Below, piece after piece: positions 26,207 through 34,697 of a DNA stretch of 64,000 bases. The notes beneath the pieces are model-generated. The model was not told the origin of the DNA, did no database searches, and saw only the letters and a list, made by a program, of their open reading frames with translations. The DNA lies in assembly GCA_964491265.1 (NCBI GenBank), contig CAZBFP010000002.1:1-64000 (forward strand). The letters run 5' to 3'. Position 1 is the first letter of the stretch, and each line of letters opens with the position of its first letter. Both the position numbers and the translations under genes were made by a program. The DNA is from JBBAGC01 sp964491265. GTDB taxonomy: Bacteria > Spirochaetota > UBA4802 > UBA5550.

Positions 26207-26707
26207 CTATAGTATTTTAAGAAGTATCTCATTCATGCTGAGACGATCGCTTTCAGCCTCTTCGTCAGAGTAGCCGAAGGCAATAATAGCCATATTTTCA
26301 TTGTCCTGGTCTATTTCAAGAACAGGATTAATTTTTTCCTTGTTTTTAAGAATTTCACCCAGCCATACAGAGCCGATATTAAGGGAGTGTGACTGAAGCA
26401 GCATATTCTGTATGCAGGAGCCTATGCTCATAAGATCCTTGTCTCTGTCATAGCCTGAAGGGGTATGATAAAAAACAGCAATACAGAAGTCTGAACTTTT
26501 AATAATAGAGGAGTATTTTGTCAGTGCTGCCAGCTCATCTTTTATTTCTTTATTTTTTATAACAACAAATCTCCAGGGCTGATTGTTTTTGCCTGATGGT
26601 GACCATCTTCCAGCCTCAAGTATTTCATAAATCCGGCTGTCAGGGACCGGTTCATCCTTAAACTTCCGGATTGATCTGCGTGTTTTTATAAGGTCAGTTA
26701 GTTCCAT
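26207..26707 (-). CDS. Nitroreductase family protein
   Basis: 166 residues from the second ATG (26707), where GGAG sits 6 nt upstream; the first ATG at 26719 would contain that site. FMN-binding nitroreductase signature: TRRSIRKFKDEPVPDSRI at the start, RWSPSGKNNQPWRFVVIKN, and C-terminal MAIIAFGYSDEEAE. These enzymes reduce nitro compounds or quinones with NAD(P)H, normally as dimers. Substrate unknown. Upstream of, and probably cotranscribed with, the exported protein gene at 25345-26193. Confidence 0.88.
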   Translation of the reverse strand: MELTDLIKTRRSIRKFKDEPVPDSRIYEILEAGRWSPSGKNNQPWRFVVIKNKEIKDELAALTKYSSIIKSSDFCIAVFYHTPSGYDRDKDLMSIGSCIQNMLLQSHSLNIGSVWLGEILKNKEKINPVLEIDQDNENMAIIAFGYSDEEAESDRLSMNEILLKIL

Positions 26708-26781
26708 TTTTTTCTCCATAATTAAGCTGATTAACGGTTCTGCTGGTATAAGTTATGATGTAATTATTCTATTAAGTTAAA

Positions 26782-27480
26782 TTAATTCTGAGCTGAAGCA
26801 AGATAATTTTGCAGTTTAGCCTGTTTTAATGCTATATCGCGTATATGCCTGTTGATTATTTTTTCAAAATCGAGCTCACCTGAGATAATGGAATACCGTT
26901 CCGATTCAATATTTGAGAGCTTTGTGGTTAATCTTATTCTGCTCGCTTCTGCGGCGTGTTTTTTGGCCTCCCGCCAATAGGGGAGGGCGTCTTTGTAGAA
27001 CTGCTCAGCGATTTTAAGGCTCTCACTTATTTCTTCAGCATATTCTGCATTATAAAAATATATTTTCTGCATATCGTATCTTACGGCGATACGCATATAG
27101 TTTCTCATAATCAGAATGTTCATATGCATAAACATGAGCTTCCGGTATTTTAAATACTCCTGCTCTGTTTCAACTTTTACAATAGCATTGGATGGATGGC
27201 GGAATTTGCTGTTAAGCCCTCTTCTCAGCATCTCTATGTTTTTACGGAGAGAGTTTTCATTATAGTAGAGCTTCATGCCGTAAAGCTGATAGTAATCCTC
27301 AAGAAAATGGGGGTGTGTATTCTGATGCATCCGTATCCTGGGGATATAGTCTGAAAAGGGGACATATTTATCCTTCTCCTCAGTGAAATACTGGTACTGG
27401 TAGTCTTCACCCCTCAGATCGGGTGAAAGAGCAGTAATTAAGGTTATCAGCATTATTGCAGCAATTATTTTCTTTTTCAT
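26782..27480 (-). CDS. Exported helical protein of unknown function
   Basis: 232 residues with a signal peptide (MKKKIIAAIMLITLITALSP, cleavage near 24). The mature part is charged, rich in Tyr, Met, Arg and Glu and strongly helical, with long amphipathic segments at about 125-232 and no Cys. It may be a periplasmic coiled-coil or helical-bundle protein. No family recognised. It ends 60 bp upstream of the nitroreductase gene on the same strand. Confidence is in the gene, not a function. Confidence 0.65.
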   Translation of the reverse strand: MKKKIIAAIMLITLITALSPDLRGEDYQYQYFTEEKDKYVPFSDYIPRIRMHQNTHPHFLEDYYQLYGMKLYYNENSLRKNIEMLRRGLNSKFRHPSNAIVKVETEQEYLKYRKLMFMHMNILIMRNYMRIAVRYDMQKIYFYNAEYAEEISESLKIAEQFYKDALPYWREAKKHAAEASRIRLTTKLSNIESERYSIISGELDFEKIINRHIRDIALKQAKLQNYLASAQN

Positions 27481-27682
27481 ATTTTTCTGTATTGGATGAA
27501 GAGTATTTGTAAAAATTATCGGTAAAAACCGTGTAAGGGGATAATCTTTTTATTATGGAAGAGATGATACCGGGATTTTAGTTTTTATAATGAATCGGCT
27601 ATAAAGAAAGTCATTATTTCGATTTTGTACAATCAGCTTCTGTCGAAAATGTTAAAACGTATAAATTAACTACTTTAATTAT

Positions 27683-27719
27683 AATTTCACACTTCTCTTG
27701 CATAGTGAGAAGTGTGAAA
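27683..27719 (-). terminator. Terminator hairpin after lipoprotein gene
   Basis: A perfect 14-bp stem, ATTTCACACTTCTC with GAGAAGTGTGAAAT, around a 9-nt loop, 9 bp beyond the stop of the lipoprotein gene read on the minus strand. It is followed by an AT-rich stretch on that strand. It separates this gene from the helical exported protein gene downstream. Confidence 0.75.
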
Positions 27720-27728
27720 TAAGCTTTA

Positions 27729-28382
27729 TTATCTGTAAATTTCCCTGTACATTTTTTCATAAATTAATGCAGCAGTTTGGGCAATACCTGATTTTAACTG
27801 TTCAATATCTTTTGCAGGTCCATCAGTAATACCTATGACTTTTCTGTCTTCAAGGGTTGCTCTCCATACAATTTTATCGCTTTTTACTTCATGCATCGAT
27901 CCTTCAGCAGAAATAAATACTCCTCTTGTATAGCCGCTTCCATCCCATAAAATTCTGTCTATTTTAAGAACAATTACATATTCAGTCCCGATTTCATCGA
28001 CAATTGTACTGAACTTGTAATTGCTTACGGTTGGATCATTTTTCATTTCATTTAAGTAATTGTTATTTAAAGGCATAGCTTCTTTACTTAATAATTTTTT
28101 ATCTGCGATTAATTTTACTCTTCTTTGTTTTTCTGGAGGGGTTTTATCAGATTCATTAATGAGAATTTCTTTAATATTGATATTCCTGAAATTATGCTCA
28201 ATTTCTTTTTGTGCGTTGATAATACCTGAACATCTAACCTCTGCACCTGGTAGTGCAGGGATATAAAGCTTTGCAGTAATTGTACTATTTTTTAATGATT
28301 TACTAGATCTAATATGATTTGATGTACAACCTGTTACAACTAATACTATCAAAGACAAAAGGACGAGTAATTTTTTCTTCAT
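27729..28382 (-). CDS. Putative lipoprotein, unknown function
   Basis: 217 residues from ATG 28382, which has AAGGTGA about 9 nt upstream. Lipoprotein signal KKLLVLLSLIVLVVTGC with lipobox VTGC. The mature domain has a conserved-looking pattern YVIVLKIDRILWDGSGYTRG and KIVWRATLEDRKVIG, a beta-rich fold like other periplasmic or outer-membrane lipoproteins that assess a metabolic or envelope state. No family named. It is downstream of the barrel protein gene on the same strand. Confidence 0.65.
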   Translation of the reverse strand: MKKKLLVLLSLIVLVVTGCTSNHIRSSKSLKNSTITAKLYIPALPGAEVRCSGIINAQKEIEHNFRNINIKEILINESDKTPPEKQRRVKLIADKKLLSKEAMPLNNNYLNEMKNDPTVSNYKFSTIVDEIGTEYVIVLKIDRILWDGSGYTRGVFISAEGSMHEVKSDKIVWRATLEDRKVIGITDGPAKDIEQLKSGIAQTAALIYEKMYREIYR

Positions 28383-28575
28383 AATAATTATCACCTTATA
28401 TTAAACTAAATTCCATCTAAATTGTATCGAATAAATTTATTTTTTTGTCATAATTTCTAATCTTTTTTGATTGTCATGATCTGCAATCCATACAGTTGGT
28501 GTGCTATAAGCATCGTTAATAAAATTCCCCATATAAGCTGTATCATGTGTCTGGTTTAATAGTTTTATTCTGTAT

Positions 28576-29298
28576 TTAGAATGCCAGTCCAGCACCAAAA
28601 TATAGTAATAATCCTGAAAAGCTACCTTCAATATTTCCATCACCGAAATTTAGTGCAATACCGCCTCTTTTAAATTCATCTATACTTGCATATCTCCCCA
28701 TGACCCCTCCAAAGAGTGCAGCAGATCCCATCATGCGATTGTACTCTACCTTGATGTGCCCGCCTAGAGTATTCCCTTCAAAATCATATTCATCTTTAAA
28801 ATTTCCGCTCATAAATTTTTTAGCTTCTTCAGTTAATGTCATGGTTCCCTGATAATAACCGCCGCCAACTCCCAGAAGAACAAAACTTGTTTCATCAATA
28901 GAGTGCTTGTAGTATACAGTCCCAAGATATGTAATAGCAGTTAATGTTAATGATAAGTACTGCTCAGAAGCATAACCGCTGGCTTTGGCAACTGATTTTG
29001 ACTCTCCTCCATACTGATAACCTGCTGATAATCCGAATCCGATTGATCCGAGAAAAAATCTTCCTTCCAGATCAATTCCGGCTCCAAGAACAGATTTTTC
29101 GTCTTTACCTTTAAAAACATCGGGATCTATGGAATTAGCAATGAAATCACCATAACCTTTAACAGCATCATCCATTGATGAGTTTGGAACATAGCCCATA
29201 TTACCGATTAGGTTTATACTGAAGCTTGTTTCAGCATAAACAGTTGATACTGCGAATAAAAATAACATCACAAAAAAAAGCTTACGGAACTTTTTCAT
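28576..29298 (-). CDS. Outer membrane beta-barrel protein
   Basis: 240 residues from ATG 29298 with GGAGACG upstream. Signal peptide MKKFRKLFFVMLFLFAVSTVYA. The mature part alternates glycine and aromatic strands (GLSAGYQYGG, LLGVGGGYYQG) and ends in LLYFGAGLAF with terminal Phe, the barrel-assembly signal. About 8 strands are expected. Earlier in-frame starts up to 29403 would put charged residues before the signal and are rejected. The ligand or role is unknown. Confidence 0.8.
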   Translation of the reverse strand: MKKFRKLFFVMLFLFAVSTVYAETSFSINLIGNMGYVPNSSMDDAVKGYGDFIANSIDPDVFKGKDEKSVLGAGIDLEGRFFLGSIGFGLSAGYQYGGESKSVAKASGYASEQYLSLTLTAITYLGTVYYKHSIDETSFVLLGVGGGYYQGTMTLTEEAKKFMSGNFKDEYDFEGNTLGGHIKVEYNRMMGSAALFGGVMGRYASIDEFKRGGIALNFGDGNIEGSFSGLLLYFGAGLAF

Positions 29299-29684
29299 AA
29301 AAAACGTCTCCTTAAAATATAAATATTTTTGAATTTTTTTATGACCGGAACTGTACAGATTATGGCGCCTGGGGATGGCTGTGAATGTACAATCATCGGT
29401 CAATATATATACGTTTTTCTGCCGATTTTTTTTGAATTTTTTTTAAAAGAGAGAAATTTTTTTTAATTTTTTAAGTAAAACGGAGAGAAAGGAAGTCATT
29501 ATTCTGTATTTGTACATTAATTTGCTTTAACTTCAGAAATTTATATTATATAATAACTGCTAAACTGGTTCTCCAGGTTTTACAAAAAATGAAAAAAATC
29601 AGCATCATAATAAAAATTATATGAAATATTTACGGTTTGTGGTATAATTAATTTAAAGAAGTTGTTCATCCGGAGGGGTAATCA

Positions 29685-30152
29685 ATGTTCAGGAAAAATA
29701 TGAAAATTCTCGTTGCACTCGGTTTTACTGAAAGGCCGAAAGCTGTACTTGAAAAAGCAATAACCATTGCCAGACAGTTTGAGGCGGAGGTTTATGTTAT
29801 GCATGTAATCACAGAAATGCCTAAACTGAACTTTTATTATGACGCATACAAGCTTTGGGAGGATTTCAGGGACAGTGCTGTTAAGGAGACACTTGAGCTT
29901 ATGAACAGCTATGTGGCTAAAGTAGCTGGAGATTACGAGAATATTGAAATGATAATAGATGTTGGTGAGCCGAGTGTGAAAATAAATGCCAAGGCTGAAG
30001 AGCTGGATGTGGATGTTGTTATCATGGGGCATCATGTAAGAAAGGGGATAAGTCATGTTATTCATCAGAATAACTGTGAAAAGGTTGTAAGGTTCGCTAA
30101 AAAACCGATACTCAGTTTTTTTGTTGAGGAAAAGGGAAAACCGGATAATTAA
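29685..30152 (+). CDS. Universal stress protein (UspA family)
   Basis: 155 residues. Start ATG 29685 with CCGGAGGGG upstream. USP fold: MKILVALGFTERPKAVLEKA at the start, a central AEVYVMHVITEMP strand and VDVVIMGHHVRKGI. The usual ATP-binding GxxGxS loop near the C terminus is absent or altered (GISHVIHQNNCEKVV), so this is probably a non-nucleotide-binding UspA-type member. The 280-bp AT-rich gap upstream holds its promoter. Cytoplasmic stress role by family. Confidence 0.85.
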   Translation: MFRKNMKILVALGFTERPKAVLEKAITIARQFEAEVYVMHVITEMPKLNFYYDAYKLWEDFRDSAVKETLELMNSYVAKVAGDYENIEMIIDVGEPSVKINAKAEELDVDVVIMGHHVRKGISHVIHQNNCEKVVRFAKKPILSFFVEEKGKPDN

Positions 30153-30165
30153 TTGTATCCGGTTT
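30138..30165. terminator. Bidirectional terminator overlapping the usp stop
   Basis: AAACCGGATA pairs with TATCCGGTTT over an 8-nt loop that contains the TAA of the universal stress gene. It lies between two convergent genes and can serve both. Confidence 0.7.
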
Positions 30166-30187
30166 AATAAATTCCCGGCTGAATCAG

Positions 30188-30994
30188 TTAAAGTATATTT
30201 TTCCCGATGAGTCCCGGATCGTGGGAGAAAATTTTAATTTCTTCTTTATCTGTATTGTTAAGTTTTTCATCCCATTTGCCGTTCTCCGGACATTCGTAGA
30301 GAGGCTGATTATCCACCCAGTCATATAATTTCTGTGAAAGCCTCTCCTGCCAGAAAAATCTGCTCCCCTCCCCTGCGCGGAAGCTTTTCCACAGTTCATC
30401 AGGGACCAGTGTCCAGAGCCATTCATATGTAAATGGCGAATCCCCTATAAGTGTTATTACCGCATCTTCACTATTAATCTTTACTGATTGATGCCCCTCT
30501 GTGTGCCCGGCTGACATGACAAGCTCCAGACCCGGCTTTATTTCACAGTCCCCGTCTATAAGGCGGAATCTGCTCAGTGAATCTATCCAGTGTGCAGGGC
30601 AGTATGATGTCTCTTCGTTCTCCCTTAGATTAAAGAGCCCTTCAATTTCAGATTTCTGCACAAAGATTTCTGCTTCCGGGAAAAGGGCTATACCTGCAGC
30701 ATGGTCCCAGTGGAGATGGGTCTGGATTACGGTTTTAATGTCGCCCGGGCTAAATCCGAATTTCTTTAAATTATATTCCAGGTTGTGCTCATCTTTTTTA
30801 ATCCCGCTGGAGTCTGAGCCGGGTATATGATTAATATTAAAACCTGTGTCTACAAGAACCGGTTCATTATTTTCATCAATAAGAAGGAAGGAGAAGCTTG
30901 GAATATTCTCCACCTTGGGGAATTTTATATTGTTAGTTTTATCAAAAGCTACAGTAAAAAAACCGTTGAGAAGAGGGTGAACTTTATAATTCAT
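30188..30994 (-). CDS. Metallo-beta-lactamase fold hydrolase (lactonase-like)
   Basis: 268 residues. Metal site HLHWDHAAG (HxHxDH), the third His in SAGHTEGHQS and the Asp in TLIGDSPFT. The overall layout (FSFLLIDENNEPVLVDTGFNI at the start) resembles N-acyl-homoserine lactonase-type MBL enzymes (AiiA/AttM group). No signal peptide. Substrate cannot be decided from sequence; quorum quenching is only a possibility. Single gene, convergent with the universal stress gene. Confidence 0.8.
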   Translation of the reverse strand: MNYKVHPLLNGFFTVAFDKTNNIKFPKVENIPSFSFLLIDENNEPVLVDTGFNINHIPGSDSSGIKKDEHNLEYNLKKFGFSPGDIKTVIQTHLHWDHAAGIALFPEAEIFVQKSEIEGLFNLRENEETSYCPAHWIDSLSRFRLIDGDCEIKPGLELVMSAGHTEGHQSVKINSEDAVITLIGDSPFTYEWLWTLVPDELWKSFRAGEGSRFFWQERLSQKLYDWVDNQPLYECPENGKWDEKLNNTDKEEIKIFSHDPGLIGKNIL

Positions 30995-31090
30995 TTTTTT
31001 ACATCCATAAGCAGTATTTATGTGTATTTATATTTACTGTAAATGATTTCTCAAGTATTTATTTAAAAAAAAGTGAATTTATTAAGATAA

Positions 31091-31150
31091 ATGCCCTCAC
31101 CCGCACTTCGCTATCGCTTGTGCACCCTCTCCCGTCAAGTCGGGAGAGGG
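31091..31150 (+). repeat. Family D repeat
   Basis: ATGCCCTCACCCGCACTTCG, CTATCGCTTGTGCACC, then the hairpin CTCTCCCGTCAAGTCGGGAG. It is the inverted counterpart of the copy at 5859-5971. It lies at the left side of a roughly 700-bp repeat-rich region (30995-31694) without genes. Confidence 0.65.
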
Positions 31151-31271
31151 TTATGTCAGAAAATGATTAGTTGTTTGCGCTTTCAAATAATTTGTTATGA
31201 AGTAAATTATCTTTGCAAAGAGCCTTCTCCTTGAGGCTCACTACTACCCACAAGTCGAGATCCATCAAAAT

Positions 31272-31301
31272 GCTAAAAGATATTTCGCGAAAAATCTTTT
31301 A
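31272..31301. repeat. 30-bp near-perfect palindrome
   Basis: CTAAAAGAT and ATCTTTTAG flank the inner palindrome TTTCGCGAAA, with one base on each side between them. It lies in the repeat cluster; no T-tract follows. It could be an operator or part of a mobile repeat. No gene starts close by. Confidence 0.45.
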
Positions 31302-31326
31302 GTGAGTGCCTGTACCCGGTGTATTG

Positions 31327-31458
31327 GCCCCCTAAATCCCCCGGAGGGGGACTTTGTTTAAGTTGAATAACAAAAAATTCTAAAATAAAAGCGTTTTTGA
31401 AGTTAAGATATATTTCCAAACTTCTTTTTTAAGTCCCCCTCCGGGGGATTTAGGGGGC
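31327..31458. mobile_element. Family C-type element with perfect 28-bp inverted repeats
   Basis: 28 bases at 31327-31354 (beginning GCCCCCTAAATCCCCC) are an exact inverted copy of 31431-31458, around a 76-bp AT-rich core. Each arm itself contains a CCCCCGGAGGGGG hairpin. No coding sequence is inside. No clear target duplication was found. The TAAAT version differs from the TGT version of family C at 57869-58134. Confidence 0.7.
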
Positions 31459-31545
31459 TTTTGAGAAGTGGGTAGAAGTTAGCCTTGAGAACAAGGCGCG
31501 CCGGAGGCGGGGTGAGGTCTTTTTTAAGGATGCGGGTAAAGAAAA

Positions 31546-31617
31546 GGCCGCCGAAGGCGGCGGGGAGAGAGAATGTTTTATTTTGTATTAAAATATATTT
31601 TAAGGAATTAACATTGA
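31546..31617 (-). repeat. Family A repeat, half copy
   Basis: GGCCGCCGAAGGCGGCGGGG hairpin, then GAATGTTTTATTTTGTATTA and end TTTTAAGGAATTAACATTGA, the inverted left half of family A. The other half is replaced by unrelated GC-rich sequence. It abuts the promoter region of the phospholipase-like gene. Confidence 0.7.
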
Positions 31618-31694
31618 GATTTATTCTGTTTGACACTTTTGTACGCGTAAGCATGATTTTATATATTTCCTCAGCAATGCAAAGAGGTTTTCAA

Positions 31695-32780
31695 ATGCCT
31701 GGAATTTATACTCATAATGTAATCTTCAAAAGAGCCCTTGAAGCTGTTGCAAAAAAGAGCGGTTCCTCATATATAGATAAGTCGGTTGTATCGCTCTTTA
31801 ACTCCCCTGAGCATAAAAGGGCGGGTCTATTCGGGAGTATCGGCCCTAATATTTTTGATTATATGAGCATCATGTACAGAGGGAGAAGTTACGGCAATGA
31901 TATAGCCTATCTGCTTCATAATGATGAAGTCTCCTCCTTTGCAGATAATATGCTGGAAATTATTAAGGGGTATGGTGACAGCAGAAATGAATGGGCCTCT
32001 TCTCAGAGGGCATATCTCATGGGTTATATCTCTCATATTATTGCTGATTCAGTAATACACCCTTTTGTCTTCTATTTCTCAGGCTTCCCTGCAGGGGGTA
32101 CAAAGAAAGAGGCGATTCATTTCAGAAAGCTTAATCTTCTGTTCCAGTATAATATTGATAATTATTTTTTATATAAAGATGAGGGCGTGGAAAATCCGGG
32201 TATAGATGAAATGCTCCCCTTTTATAAAATCGGGAGAAGATCCTCTCTGGAACCTTCAGTTAAAGCTCTTATTCTTCAGGCATTGAAAGAACTGGATGAA
32301 GGGCTTTTTAGCCGGGCTTTTAAGAGAATTGCAGGGAAAAAGATCAATGGAGCCCTGGGGTATGTGCCCGGTTTTGACACGATTCCTTCAAATATACAAC
32401 TCTGCTACAGGATTAAAAGAACGGAAAATGACAGGCTTAAAAGGTATATGGACCGGGTAAATGATTATCCTCTCTTTTATTCCGACTTTCTGGTAAGGTA
32501 CCCGGGGTATAAAAGGGTTGATATGGATGCACTTAATATTCATCAGGGGCGATGGCAGTACCCTGCAGGGCAGAAGGGGTTAAGGTATGAATCTGTCCTG
32601 CATCTTATAAAAACCGCTGTTGAACGAATTGTAGAGGCATGGGAGAGGATTGAGTCTATATCATACGGTAATAAGTCGATAGATATTGCCCCTTATATCG
32701 ATATTAATGCCTATACAGGTGAAAAGGGTGTTCCTTTCAGTGAAATGAAAATAAAGGAGGTGATAAAGCTCAGGTTATAA
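31695..32780 (+). CDS. Zinc-dependent phospholipase C-like protein
   Basis: 361 residues from ATG 31695 (MPGIYTHNVIFKRAL), with AAGAGG 7 nt upstream; earlier in-frame starts back to 31485 read repeat DNA and are rejected. The pattern GIYTH, AYLLHNDEVSSFADNML and GYISHIIADSVIHPFVFY gives His and Asp residues spaced as in the zinc-dependent phospholipase C / S1-P1 nuclease-like domain (PF00882 group). No signal peptide is seen from this start, so it would be cytoplasmic. Substrate unknown. Confidence 0.75.
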   Translation: MPGIYTHNVIFKRALEAVAKKSGSSYIDKSVVSLFNSPEHKRAGLFGSIGPNIFDYMSIMYRGRSYGNDIAYLLHNDEVSSFADNMLEIIKGYGDSRNEWASSQRAYLMGYISHIIADSVIHPFVFYFSGFPAGGTKKEAIHFRKLNLLFQYNIDNYFLYKDEGVENPGIDEMLPFYKIGRRSSLEPSVKALILQALKELDEGLFSRAFKRIAGKKINGALGYVPGFDTIPSNIQLCYRIKRTENDRLKRYMDRVNDYPLFYSDFLVRYPGYKRVDMDALNIHQGRWQYPAGQKGLRYESVLHLIKTAVERIVEAWERIESISYGNKSIDIAPYIDINAYTGEKGVPFSEMKIKEVIKLRL

Positions 32781-32837
32781 ATTAATGATAAAAAACACTT
32801 GAAAAAAAAACTTCCAATCTGATAATGACAGTTGGTG

Positions 32838-32862
32838 AGAGTGGCGGGGCCACTCTTTTTTT
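32838..32862 (+). terminator. Terminator/attenuator hairpin just before rimP
   Basis: AGAGTGGC pairs with GCCACTCT around GGG, followed by seven T. The T-run ends about 16 bp before the rimP start. It may simply end the upstream gene, but its position recalls the terminator-bearing rimP leaders described in other bacteria, where read-through controls the nusA-infB operon. Confidence 0.8.
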
Positions 32863-32878
32863 ATAAATGGTCCGGTGT

Positions 32879-33319
32879 ATGATAAAAGATGAACTTAACA
32901 GAATTATATTAGAATCTGCGTCTAAACTTGGTTATCATGTGTATGAGTCCTCTATATATTTGAAAGGGAGTAACACGAATATTGCCGTAAAGATAGACAG
33001 CTTAAACGGTATATCGCATTATGACTGCCAGTTGTACAGTGATGAACTGAGCAGCAGGCTTGAAGAGAAAAGCCAACTCCCCGGATATGTCCTTGAAATC
33101 TCCTCTCCCGGACTTGACCGCAAGCTCCGGAATGCTGAAGAATTTATAAGATTTATAAAATCCCCGGTAAAGGTAGTTCTTGAAGAGGATGGTGAAAGGC
33201 GGGCCGTGAAAGGGACTATCCTTGAAGCTGATGAAGAGGAAGTGACTGTTAGTGATGAAAAAAACAATGTTATTAAATTAAAATATAAAAATATAATAAA
33301 TGCGAATTTAGATTATTAA
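32879..33319 (+). CDS. rimP: Ribosome maturation factor RimP
   Basis: 146 residues from ATG 32879; an in-frame ATG at 32867 is nearer the terminator and lacks a ribosome binding site, as does 32879, so the start is open. RimP pattern: GISHYDCQLYSDELSSRL, YVLEISSPGLDRKLRNAEEF and a C-terminal SH3-like domain (VKGTILEADEEEVTV). It helps assemble the 30S subunit. First gene of the rimP-nusA-infB-rbfA-truB cluster. Confidence 0.92.
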   Translation: MIKDELNRIILESASKLGYHVYESSIYLKGSNTNIAVKIDSLNGISHYDCQLYSDELSSRLEEKSQLPGYVLEISSPGLDRKLRNAEEFIRFIKSPVKVVLEEDGERRAVKGTILEADEEEVTVSDEKNNVIKLKYKNIINANLDY

Positions 33320-33331
33320 AGGTTTACTGAA

Positions 33332-34675
33332 ATGAGCAATAATTTTTTTGAAGCCCTTCACCAGATAGCAAAGGATAAAGGGATAACACGGGATGAAATT
33401 GAAGGTATTGTTGAATCCGCAATGCTTTCAGCTTACAAGAAGCAGTACGGCACTATTGAAAATGTGACTGTTGCTTTTGACAGGGATAACAATACTGTTA
33501 AAATTATAAGCAGAAAGATGGTGGTGAAAAAACCGGCAAATCCTGCAGAGGAGATTGCCTATGAAAAGGCAGTCAGTATAAAAAAAGATGTTAAACTTGG
33601 AGATGATATCCGGGTTGAGGAAAATCCCTTTGAGTCTTTTGGCAGGATAGCAGCGCAGACTGCTAAACAGGTGATTATCCAGAAGATTAAAGAAGCTGAA
33701 AAGAATATTATCTTTAATGAGTTCAGCGTAAGGGAGGGGGAGCTTATAAACGGCTATCTCCAGCGCAAGACAAAGGATAATCTTTTTGTTGATCTTGGCA
33801 GGACAGAGGGTGTAATCCCTGTGAGAGAGCAGTCCCCTCTTGAGCGATATAAAATAGGGGACAGGATCAAGGCTGTTATCCTTGCTGTTAAGAAAAGCAC
33901 AAAGGGCTCGGATGTTATTCTGTCAAGGGCCCATTCATCATTTGTTGAAAGATTATTCGAAATGGAAATACCTGAAATTTATGATGGTATTGTTAGAATA
34001 ATAAAAATTGTCAGAGAGCCCGGAATGAGGACAAAGGTGGCTGTTTACAGCGACAGAGACGATGTTGACTCTGTTGGAGCCTGCGTAGGGATGAAGGGTA
34101 TAAGGATACAGTCTATTGTCAGAGAGCTTGAAGGTGAAAAAATTGATATTGTCCAGTATTATGATGATATGATAGTAATGGCGGCAAACTCTCTTACTCC
34201 TGCGAGAGTTAAAGAGGTTGTAAAAACATCGAGAGGGGGGGTTATTGCTGTTGTTGATAATGACCAGTACTCCCTTGCTGTGGGGCGGTCAGGGCATAAT
34301 GTGCGGCTTGCTTCCAAGCTCTGCGGATTTGAGATTGATATAAAAACTGAAGAGTCTTATCAGGAATTTCTTACAACCAGCGAATCCAGATCAGTTGTTA
34401 ATCAGCTCTTTTCAACTGATAATCTTGATGAAACACCTCTTGAGGAGCTTCCCGATCTTGAACCGCGTGTGATCAAGATGCTTGAAAAAGCGGGTATTTT
34501 TTCAGTTGAGGATCTTGTAGAGAAATCATTCGATGATCTTGTAAAAGTTGAAGGAATTGGCGATAAGACAGCACAGAAAATTCTTGATATTATTGCTGAT
34601 GTTGTTGATTTTGAAGATGAAGATTTGAATGAAGATCTGAATGAAGAAGAAAACCCGGAAGAAGAAAACGAATAA
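33332..34675 (+). CDS. nusA: Transcription termination/antitermination factor NusA
   Basis: 447 residues. N-terminal polymerase-binding domain (1-125), S1 domain at about 135-200 (GYLQRKTKDNLFVDLGRTEG), two KH domains with VGACVGMKGIRIQSI and LAVGRSGHNVRLASKL, a helix-hairpin-helix (VEGIGDKTAQKIL) near 410-425, and a very acidic tail of Asp/Glu/Asn. It modulates pausing and termination. It starts 12 bp after rimP. Confidence 0.97.
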   Translation: MSNNFFEALHQIAKDKGITRDEIEGIVESAMLSAYKKQYGTIENVTVAFDRDNNTVKIISRKMVVKKPANPAEEIAYEKAVSIKKDVKLGDDIRVEENPFESFGRIAAQTAKQVIIQKIKEAEKNIIFNEFSVREGELINGYLQRKTKDNLFVDLGRTEGVIPVREQSPLERYKIGDRIKAVILAVKKSTKGSDVILSRAHSSFVERLFEMEIPEIYDGIVRIIKIVREPGMRTKVAVYSDRDDVDSVGACVGMKGIRIQSIVRELEGEKIDIVQYYDDMIVMAANSLTPARVKEVVKTSRGGVIAVVDNDQYSLAVGRSGHNVRLASKLCGFEIDIKTEESYQEFLTTSESRSVVNQLFSTDNLDETPLEELPDLEPRVIKMLEKAGIFSVEDLVEKSFDDLVKVEGIGDKTAQKILDIIADVVDFEDEDLNEDLNEEENPEEENE

Positions 34676-34697
34676 AATTTAATGATCAGGATTTTCC

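Noticed and set aside
28437..28643. A 68-codon frame after the barrel protein gene on the minus strand
   Set aside because: It overlaps the barrel gene in another frame and has no ribosome binding site; its second half looks protein-like (TPTVWIADHDNQ), so it might be a gene remnant, but support is too weak.
31485..31694. N-terminal extension of the phospholipase-like protein
   Set aside because: It reads through family A repeat DNA; ATG 31695 has a ribosome binding site and the family-typical start.
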